Shown: positions 56,391 to 64,000 of the stretch, piece by piece
How the letters are laid out: every line of letters starts with the position of its first letter
Position numbering within the stretch: position 1 is the first letter of the stretch
Assembly (NCBI GenBank): GCA_027886185.1
Contig: WOAB01000476.1
Coordinates: 4,650,001-4,714,000, forward strand
Direction of reading: 5' to 3'
DNA: 64,000 nt
From: Rheum nobile
Lineage: Eukaryota > Streptophyta > Magnoliopsida > Caryophyllales > Polygonaceae
Position numbers and translations under genes: made by a program
Notes under the pieces: generated by a model
What the model saw: only the letters and a program-made list of their open reading frames with translations
The model's database searches: none
What the model was told of the DNA's origin: nothing

Positions 56391-57985
56391 GGATTAGCTT
56401 CATGTGAGGAGTACCCTTAGGGTGAAAAGTGAGGAGCATTCTAGGCCATTCATTTTAATATTACCATACACCCTATCACACCCAATCTTAGTCAACGGTC
56501 AACATTGACCGACCGTTGACCGGTCAACGTTGACCGACCGTTGACCACTCAACACCCAGATTTTTATTTTTTTACTTCGGTTGTTTGTTTTTGTTTTCCT
56601 ATATGTTTTCATTATAAACTATTGATGAAAAAAATTGAACAATTAGTTCTTAAAGTTGAACAATTATATGTTAAAAGTTGAACAATTAAAACTTGAACAA
56701 TATTAAAGTTGAACAATCGTATCTGAAAAGTTGAATAATTGTATCTTAAAGTTGAACAATTTCATTTTTATAGTTAGATAACTGTGTTCGCTATATATAT
56801 AAATTTGAACAATTGTATCTTAATGTTGAACAATTTCATTTTTTTAATAATTTTTTTAGGCTGGCCGTTTTTCCGTCTTTACTATTCTTATTTTCATACA
56901 CATTTAGGATTTAGGGTTTATGTTTTGAACATTTTGAGTTGTATTATGTTTATAGTACATTATAAACAAAACTTCTAATTTATTGGACAATTTTCATACA
57001 CCTTTTTAACAAGTATTGTTCAATCTATCTTTTGTTATAAGTTTGAATTTTCATGCAATTTAAATTGTTCAACTTTTCTAGTTCATTTGTTCAACTTTAT
57101 ATATTGTTAAAAAGGTTGTTTAACTTGTAAGATACAAGTTCAAATTCAAGAGAGAATTGTTCAGTTTTTTAGAAACAATTTTATGAGGAAAGCGTGTAGA
57201 AAAACAAGAATAAAAATATATATTTTATCTTGAAAAGAAAATTGGCCAAAAAAACAAAACTGACCGTTGCATAGTGAAAGCAGATGTCTAACTATAAAAA
57301 TAAAATTGTTCAACTTTAAGATACAATTGTTCAACTTTTTTGGTATAATTGTTCAACTTTATATATTGTTTAAAAAACATTGTTCAACTTTTAACATACA
57401 ATTGTTCAAGTTTAATAAGGAATTGTTCAGGTTTTTTAATTATAATTTTATGATAAAAAACGTGTAGGAAAACAAGAAAAAAAATTGCCCGGGAAATAAA
57501 AATTGCCCCAAAAAAAAAAATTGCCCGAAAAAAAAAAAAAAAAAAAAAAGTTTGCTTAGTGAAATAGTTGTCTAACCTTAAAAATGAAATTATTCAGCTT
57601 TAAGATACAACTGTTCAACTTTTCAGATATAACTGTTCAACTTTATGTATTGTTCAAAAAAGTTTGTTCAAATTTTAATATACAATTGTTCAAATTTAAT
57701 GGGAAATTGTTCATTTTTTTAGAAACACTTTTATGATGAAAATGTGTAAAAAAAAAATTTTTTAAAATATAAATCTGGACAAAAAGTCAGTTTGACCAGT
57801 CAACGGTTAACGTTGACTGTTGACCGGTCAATGGTCAGATATTGACCATAGGGTGTGATTGAGTGTGAGAGGGTGTATGTTTGCTATGATGGATGTTCCA
57901 TCATAGTCTTCCATTGTCCCCAAATGGTTGGCTTTTATTTCTCCTCACGTTTCACCGTAAGCATCCGTTTCACCGGAACCTGACT
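56391..57985. mobile_element. Foldback element of GTTGAACAAT words
   Basis: About 1.6 kb between two TA microsatellites. The ends are inverted: left GTGAGGAG, ACACCCTATCACACCCAATC and GTCAACGTTGACCG; right, read inward, GTGAGGAG, ACACCCTCTCACACTCAATC and GTCAACGTTAACCG. The left interior (56630-56830) repeats GTTGAACAATT and the right interior (57005-57720) repeats the inverse ATTGTTCAACTTT, in dozens of copies. It has no coding capacity. It resembles a small foldback or MULE-type MITE related in design to the preceding large element. Confidence 0.7.
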
Positions 57986-58085
57986 CTATATATATATATG
58001 TAGCCAATGTATATAACAGACACTTACTGTTATATATATATGGGCTGGTGAGTTCAAGTATATGTTAGCCACTATTATACATATA
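57986..58085. other. Short AT-rich spacer
   Basis: TA-rich sequence between the foldback element and the LTR of F. Nothing else is seen. Confidence 0.4.
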
Positions 58086-58599
58086 TGTGGAAGCATGAAT
58101 TTGAGCTTCCCTGAGATTCGAAGTAGAACGACTGTATCTGATGATCTTCGCACTCCAGATGAAGAGAATAACCTTTCAGTTCATCCTGAAATCCCAAAAA
58201 GAGTCAACGGGAGGGTTGGATCTCCCCTAAAGCCCCTTTGACGCTCAAGTCATGCAAAAACTCCCAACAGTCTAATGGTGGCCGCTTAAGAGAAAAAAGA
58301 ACGTAGAAGAAGAAGATGAAAGCTAGGTTTTTAGAGTATTTATTACCTGGGCTTGCCTCGCTAACTCCCTTATGGACTTATCACTTAATAGGCTCATTAA
58401 TTACCTTTTAATCAATAAAAGCTGCACAATTGTCTTTTTATTTCCATCCATAATTAAATGCTTCTTTAATTAGGAAAATATCTAATTAAGATAATTACAG
58501 AAATATACAATTTCCCTCATCATTTTTCCCCTCGGGTCTTTGGAGCCAATCTGGGTCCGATGAACCGAAAGTTGGATCAAGTGGACTCTATTCTTACTT

Positions 58600-58880
58600 G
58601 ACAAGCCGAGAGCACCGCACGGCCCGTGCGGTAAAAACGCACGGCCATGCGGTCTTCTTAGGCATTTATCGGCTGAAAGGCTGAGAGCACAGCACGGCCC
58701 GTGCGGTAAAAATGCATGGACGTACGGATGGTAATTATGTTTTTCGAAAAAAACCAAGGAAACCGCATGGCCCTTGCGGTAAAATACATGTCCGTGCGAT
58801 CGCTGTTTACACTGTTAGCTGAAAAGCCGAGAGAACCGCACGGCCCGTGCCGTAAAACTCATGGCCGTGCAGTCATTGTT
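58600..58880. repeat. 74-bp tandem repeat with CCGCACGG-C-CCGTGCGG palindromes
   Basis: Four units, with palindromes starting at 58615, 58689, 58763 and 58836 (spacing 73-74 bp). The first is perfect: CCGCACGGCCCGTGCGG, 8-bp arms around one C. Each is followed 6-7 bases later by a second, diverged GCACGGCCATGCGG-type copy. Confidence 0.9.
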
Positions 58881-58979
58881 TTGCTTGTCCATGCTATTCA
58901 ATAGGTGTTCTCTTGAACACTGGGTTGTTAACCCGCGGTGGTCACAGGAGAACAACACTCACTGACTCGCTATGGCCCA

Positions 58980-59215
58980 CCGACCCGGCCTAGGTGAGTA
59001 GCGACTTGCTAGCTCACCTTCTTATTGTAATCCGAGAAGGTTACATGAGAGCAACCACTTACTAACTCGTTGTAGCTCGTGACTCGGCCTAGGTGCATAG
59101 CGACTTGCAAGCTCAACTTTCTCATTGTAATCCAAGACGGTTACAAGTGAGAAGCCACTTACTATCTTGCTATAGCACGTGACTCGGCCTATGTGCGTAG
59201 CAACTTGCTAGCTTA
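58980..59215. repeat. About 100-bp tandem repeat, ~2.5 copies
   Basis: The block CTCGGCCTAGGTGCATAGCG recurs at about 58983, 59082 and 59182 (period 99-100 bp). Confidence 0.85.
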
Positions 59216-59543
59216 GTTATGCTCTTTAGCGTGCCCCTGGCATGCCAAGGGTCTTGATTGTCGGGCAATAAGAGGACAGCAACTTGCTGACTCTTTGCCC
59301 CTTGCCTCTTGCCAAACTTCGCTTCCTGTGCTTAGGAATTTCAACTGTATATGCTAAACAAGACATGATGCATTGCAATACGAGTAATCTAAAAAATGTC
59401 ATGACATAAACTTCTCTAAATGCAAAGAAAATAGTACGTTGGGGAAACAACCCAAGGGGCCTCGTTAAAACCTCTCCGCAAGAAAACCTTATGGGGAAAA
59501 ACCATACGGAGAGGAAAAAGAGTACCCCCTAACCTAAAAATGC

Positions 59544-60953
59544 TCATATGTAGAACCTCCTTAAGTTTAGGGCATTCCAAGTGCTCGGCATTGCCTTGCC
59601 CTCCAAATCTTCCATCTTGTAGGATCGGTTTCTAGGGTTGTCTACCACTCGATATGACCCCTCCCAATTTGGCCCTAGCTTGCCTTCAGTGGAGTCCCGA
59701 GTATTGGTGAGAACTTTGCGGAGGACAAAATCTCCAACCTCAAAGCCACGTGTCTTGACATGCTTGCCATGGGATCTCATGATCTCTCGTTGGTAGGCGG
59801 CAGTTCTGACGGCTGACACGTCGCGTCTCTCGTGGAGGAAGTCGAGGTTGGCTTCTAGAGCATGTTCGTTCCCTCCTTGCTCGAATGCCTCAGTATGTAC
59901 GGTGGGGAGCCCCATCTATAAGGGGATGACCACCTCTGTTCCATAAGCTAGAGCAAAAGGTGACTCTCATGTGGACCTTCTGGGCATGGTGCGATGTGCC
60001 CATAGCATTGTTGGAAGCTCCTCAACCCATTGCCCCTTAGCCTGGTCCAGTCTCTTCTTGATCCCGTCATAAATTGCTTTGTTTGTGGCCTCAGCTTGCT
60101 CGTTTGCCTATGAGTAAGCTACAGATGAGTAGAAGTTCTTTATGTCATATCCTACACAAAAATTAGTAAACGAAACATTGTAGAATTGAGTCCCATTGTC
60201 AGATATTAGTGAATATGGAATGCCAAAATGGGTAATTATGAACTCCTGGATGAACTTCTTGATGTTGGTGTCTCTTATGTTTGCCAGCGACTTCGCCTCC
60301 ACCCACTTGGTGAAGTAATCTGTAGCTGTGACTAGGAAACGCTTGTTGCCCGGAGCTCTTGGGAAAGGACCAACCAAATCAAGCCCCCATTGTGTAAATG
60401 GCCAGGGGCTCGTGAATGTGTGCAGATCTACTGTTGGTTGGTGAGTGAGTTTGGTGAACTTTTGACACTTCTCACACTTTCTAACATAGCACTCTGCATC
60501 CTTTTGCATGTAGGTCCACCAGTACCCCTGCAGGAATCCCTCATGAATCTCAAAGAGGAAATTCTCCACCTTCGAAGGTGGCACACACTTCAGGTACGGG
60601 CCTGAAAAGGACCTCCTCTGCAGAAATCCCTGGGGCGAGATCCAGAAGCGAGCGGCTCTTAGGCGCACCAGCCGCGCCTCATGCTTATCTGCTAGTAGTA
60701 TATCGTGCTTCAAGTAGTCAAAGATTGGGTCCATCCAGCTAGGCTCAGAATCAACCTGACACACCTCATCGGCTTCAATACTTGGAGACTCTAGTAAGTC
60801 AATGTGCACCCATGTCCCTGTTTCTCCAGAACTAGATGAAGCCAATGTTGCAAGTGCATCTGCCATTGTGTTATGCTCACTTGGGATTTGAAGGACTTTG
60901 AATTCTTGAAACCCTGACAGAAGGATTCGGACCTTCTCCAAATAGGCTAACAT
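59544..60953 (-). pseudogene. Integrase and RNase H end of element F
   Basis: Starts in the second RNase H (VLQIPSEHNTMADALATLAS) and continues to integrase. The zinc finger is damaged: EIHEGFLQGYWW...CEKCQ keeps one His and the two Cys, but the segment with the second His is deleted. The catalytic core is present (QWGLDLVGPFPRAPGNKRFL; SLISDNGTQF), then a stop at the SSVAYS block (60108). The C-terminus at 59915-59544 has ERRDVSAVRTAAYQREIM and the GDFVLRKV ... KLGPNWEGSYRV module typical of Tat/Ogre integrases. Several stops lie between 60107 and 59916. Confidence 0.88.
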
Positions 60954-61230
60954 TCGGGAAGACTTTGCTCCCTATTCTCCTGAAATTTGATTCACGACCA
61001 ACTGGGAGTCAGAATAGACAACCACCTCCCTGCCCCCATAGCTCTGGACTGCAAACAAGCCCAAAATTAGGGCCTCGTATTCAGCTTCATTGTTGGTGGC
61101 CTCAAACCCAAGCTTAACTGAAGTTTTAATTATTTCCCTAGTTGGAGAAGTCAACATTAAGCCTGCACCGGCTCCCTTCATGTTGCTGGATCCGTCAATC
61201 TATAGCTCCCAAGGAGCCTGCTGGTCGACA
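60954..61230 (-). pseudogene. Additional RNase H (aRNH) of element F
   Basis: MKGAGAGLMLTSPTREIIKT, TNNEAEYEALILGL and VVVYSDSQLVVNQISGE give the D-E-D pattern of an archaeal-type RNase H. Such a second RNase H between RNase H and integrase marks the Tat/Ogre lineage. A stop (TAG) after ISGE separates it from the rest of the frame. Confidence 0.85.
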
Positions 61231-62938
61231 CGCAACGTTCACACCTGCATTTCTGGCTCCGGGACGTCACTCACGAATTCAGCTACAAAATATGTGAGTA
61301 TTTGGCCCTTTATTGTGGTTCTACTAACAAATCGGATCTCATATTGTCCTAATTCAAATGCCCAGTGTGCCACTCTGTCAGACAAGTCCAAACTAGAAAG
61401 CAAAGGCTTCAGCGGAAATGCGGTAATAACTGCGATCGGATGAGCCTGGAAGTAATGATTCAACTTCCTTGTTGCAGTTATAACGCCAGAAGCAATCTTT
61501 CCATAGGGGTGTACCGAGTCTCTATGCCTAAGAGTGTTTTGCTAATGTAATAAACCGGGTGTTGAACTCTGTCCACCTCCCTGATGAGGACAACAATGAC
61601 TGTCTTCTCTAAAAATGCTAAATAGATAAACAACTCCTCCGCGTCTTCATGAGCCATAAGAATAGGAGGCTTTGGCAAATAGGCTTTGAGCTCTGACAGA
61701 GAATGCTCGCACTCATCATCCCACTGGAATATTCGATCCCATTTTAGCAGTTTGAAGAAGGTGCTACACTTGTCTGAAGATCTACTAATGAAACGGTTTA
61801 GCGCTACAGCCATTCCTATGAGCCTTTACACGTCCTTCACACTTTTGGGACTCTAGATGGCCTAATCTGCTAAATATTGATATGGGTTGGCTTTAATACC
61901 CTTTCTTGTCACTAGATGCCCCATGAATTTCCTAGAACTCACCCCAAAAGCACACTTGGAAGCATTGAGTCGCAGATTATACTTTTTTATGACGTCAAAT
62001 ACCCACTGGAGGTCCCCCAAATGGTCAACCTCCTGCCTGCTCTTAACTACCATATCATCAATGTAAACCTCCACTGTATCACCGAGCAAATTCGAAACAG
62101 ACTGATGACAATTCTCTGAAATGTAGATCCAACATTCTTGAGGCCAAAGGGCATTACCTTGCAGCAGATGATTTTCCTCGGAGTTAAAAATGCTGTTTTA
62201 TCTTGGTCATCTTCAAATAGGGGGATTTGGGGGTACCCCCTATAAGCATCTAGGAAACTCATTCTTGCATGACCTACTGTAGCGTCTACCAGTTGATCAA
62301 TCTTAGGGAGAGGGAACATATCTTTAGAGGATGCCTTGTTCAAGTTTGTAAAGTCAACACATACTCTCCAATCCCCGCTCTTCTTCTTGACCACCACAGT
62401 GTTGGCTACCCAACTTGGATACTGCACTTCCCTGATTGCCCTTGCCTCTAATAGCTTCTCAACCTCAGTCACAACTGCATCAGAGTGCTCCACTGAGAAG
62501 CGCCTAGATCTTTGAACAACGGGCTTAGCATTCGAGCGAACACTCAATCTGTGGCAAGCAATATCTGGAGCCAGACCCGGCATTTCAAACGGGCTCCATG
62601 AAAAAAAAAACACTTGATTCCTCCTTTGAAGCCCAGACAGAGACTCCAACTCATCACCTGAAATGTTAGCTCCAACTAAAACATATTTATCTAACTCAGA
62701 GGGACTTGCCAGGACTTTCTCCAGGGACTCCACTAAATTGTCCGTGGGAGACATGCCTACCTCGTCCAGCACCTGGGGTGCATATTGCACCATATGGACA
62801 TCCGCACGAGTTGCCCGAACTCCCATGCACTAGCGTGTTGCGCTCTGGTCTCCCCTTATCTTGACGAACCTCCCGCCATGAGAGAAAATGATTAATTGAT
62901 GTAGAGTTGAATGCACATCTCCCATGAGGTGTAACCAT
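61231..62938 (-). pseudogene. Reverse transcriptase and first RNase H of element F
   Basis: RT (62826-62047): WVANTVVVKKKSGDWRVCVD, FTNLNKA, SFLDAYRGYPQIPL and VMPFGLKNVGSTFQR. The catalytic box VYIDDMVVKS follows in another frame at about 62065, so one frameshift lies near 62085. The thumb follows (KCAFGVSSRKFMGHLVT). First RNase H: 61813-61478 (QHPVYYISKTLLGIETRY) and 61463-61239 (AHWAFELGQYEIRF). Stops lie at about 61860, 61476 and 61237. FGLKNxGxTxQR and YIDDMxVKS are typical of Athila/Tat RTs. Confidence 0.9.
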
Positions 62939-63330
62939 GGACGCCCCAGTATAGCATTATACGATGATGGTGCGTTGACAACCAGAAACTTAGCCGTCAT
63001 CGCCTTCTCCCCAGTGTCACTGTCTCACGCAACATCCGTAGCGGCCACACAGGAAGGGACCCAAGACCAAACAATTGTGTTGAAACAGGAATCAAGTCTT
63101 CCTGCTTCTTTCTGAGCTTCTTGAACGTGTCAAAGAACATGAGATCCATCGAGCTTCCAGAATCAACCAGTACTCTACGCACGTCAAACGCCCCCATCTT
63201 CATTGTAAGAATCAATGGTTCATTGTGTGGGAGTTGGACCCCATGTAAGTCCTTGTCTGAAAAAGCTAGCAACAGTGTGTCTTCCAACTTTTGCCTTTTG
63301 AGGGGCGCTTGCTCTTCCTTCAACACCTAT
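62939..63330 (-). pseudogene. Protease of element F
   Basis: RRVLVDSGSSMDLMFFDTF at about 63190-63130 carries the DSG active site. After a frame change near 63060, the conserved SSYNAILGRPWLHLM block appears about 62990-62930. The N-terminal side has TLLLAFSDKDLHGVQLPHNE. It is the protease of a Tat/Ogre-like polyprotein. Confidence 0.85.
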
Positions 63331-64000
63331 AAGGCGTGGCATTTTTAACGGTAATCATGTCTGGTTGTTCCAGATTGCTTAACTGTCGACTTAATCACAT
63401 GAATCACATGTTTCTGAACATCTTTTGCTTTTTCACCATGCACATCAGAGTTGTCATTCTTTGCGTGATTCCCCCCTGAGCTAGCGCTTGTATCAACAAA
63501 ATCATTCAAGAACCCCTGAAAGACCCACTTCTCGAGCATGGTCTGGAATGCCTTACACTCCCCAATGAGATGCCCCTTTTCTCTATGGAAGGAACAATAT
63601 TTGGCCATGTCTATGTCCTTGGCTTCCACTTTCATCTTAGCAGGCCAAGAAAAGAACGGCTTCTCCTTAATATGCAGAAGGATGTGATAGATGGGCTCCA
63701 TGAACACTATGTGCATGGCCTGTTGAACCGAGAGGGGCGGAAAGCCCTTATCTCTAGTGAAGTCGGGCTTCTTTCTGTCATCGCCCCCTGTCGTGTTGGC
63801 GGAGACTGTGATCTCATGTCACGTGAAGGCTTCACGTCATCCTTCAGTTTCATGTAATGCCTAACCCGTTCCGGCAATTCAGAAACTCCTCTTGGCATTC
63901 TAAGAGTTAAACTCTCTCGCAACTTGCTGTCACGTGGGAGGGAGAGTCTAAAAGTTGTAACTGCAACCGCTTCTTGGCACACTTCCATATCAGCATAGCA
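63331..64000 (-). pseudogene. gag of element F, C-terminal part (runs off right edge)
   Basis: The 63716-63345 frame has KYCSFHREKGHLIGECKAFQ, the C-x2-H...H-x4-C Gag finger of Tat/Ogre elements, then a linker to the protease. The upstream block at 63988-63707 is in another frame (VSELPERVRHYMKLKDDVKP), so a frameshift lies near 63710. The element continues beyond 64000. Confidence 0.85.

Larger units (their letters stand above)
58086..59520 (-). repeat. 3' LTR region of Tat/Ogre-like element F
   Basis: It lies downstream (minus sense) of the F integrase and a purine-tract candidate (minus strand GGTTAGGGGGTAC, about 59522-59534). It carries a TTTGACGCTCAAGTCA block (about 58238), which I associate with Tat/Ogre LTRs. 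It holds two tandem arrays (58600-58880 and 58980-59215). The exact LTR ends are not determined because the other LTR lies outside the window. The short open frames here are not genes. Confidence 0.5.

Noticed and set aside
56391..57985. Helitron
   Set aside because: Ends do not show TC...CTRR with a 3' hairpin; inverted ends and TA flanks point to a TIR or foldback element.
58600..58880. CRISPR-like array of palindromic repeats
   Set aside because: This is plant DNA inside an LTR. The units are tandem repeats without unique spacers, and no cas genes exist here.
1..64000. tRNA or rRNA genes
   Set aside because: I saw no cloverleaf with A and B boxes and no rRNA sequence; matches to tRNA ends are retrotransposon primer sites.

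Overview
The window is plant nuclear DNA, most likely from a eudicot, in deep repeat-rich heterochromatin. The evidence is plant retrotransposon lineages (CRM-like chromovirus, Athila-like and Tat/Ogre-like Ty3/gypsy, Tork/Tnt1-like Ty1/copia), a CACTA DNA transposon carrying pieces of plant genes, a hAT-type MITE, and a plant Ulp1-type gene. No intact single-copy host gene is visible, and every coding region carries nonsense, frameshift or insertion damage. The CRM-like elements hint at a pericentromeric location, but that is an inference.

Layout. 1-36 kb is one nested stack. A minus-strand gypsy relic (E, 1-1397) and its likely LTR (1398-1440 joined to 31212-31949) are split by a CRM-like element A (1441-31206, TSD TAGAC). 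A is split in its protease/RT region by an Athila-like non-autonomous element C (4673-27275, TSD ATATG). The 5' LTR of C is itself split twice: by a solo LTR S (5104-6379, TSD ACTAT) and by a complete minus-strand element D (7103-14501, TSD ACCAA). Removing both restores an LTR of exactly 1298 bp, the length of the 3' LTR of C. The gag of C is split by a gene-carrying CACTA element (15566-19391, TSD ATG). C is also compound: a third, 5'-truncated LTR (22092-23040) and a second damaged gag unit lie inside it. A copia element G (31973-36060, TSD CAAAA) lies to the right.

36-43 kb holds a GC-rich hairpin-bearing repeat, a hAT-type MITE (38088-38628, 8-bp TSD), relics of unrecognised ORFs and a frameshifted Agenet-domain relic. 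43-56.4 kb is a large foldback or MULE-like element with a minus-strand Ulp1-protease-like gene, split by a second CRM-like element B (44520-49141). 56.4-58 kb is a smaller foldback element built of GTTGAACAAT-like words. 58-64 kb is the 3' part of a minus-strand Tat/Ogre-like element (F) that runs off the right edge.

How the parts relate. A and B are two copies of one CRM-like family. C, D and S belong to one Athila-like superfamily. C and D have gag and protease but no RT or integrase, so they depend on enzymes from elsewhere. All three carry short GC-rich near-palindromes with a two-base GT spacer in the LTR; C and D also carry them in the gag-protease linker. The CACTA element carries co-oriented, intron-bearing fragments of three host genes (VPS60/CHMP5, a DUF829/TMEM53-like gene and RIO1 kinase). 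The most unusual signals are this multi-gene CACTA, the shared palindromes, the recombination join that removed pol from D, and the two foldback elements made of short AT-rich words.
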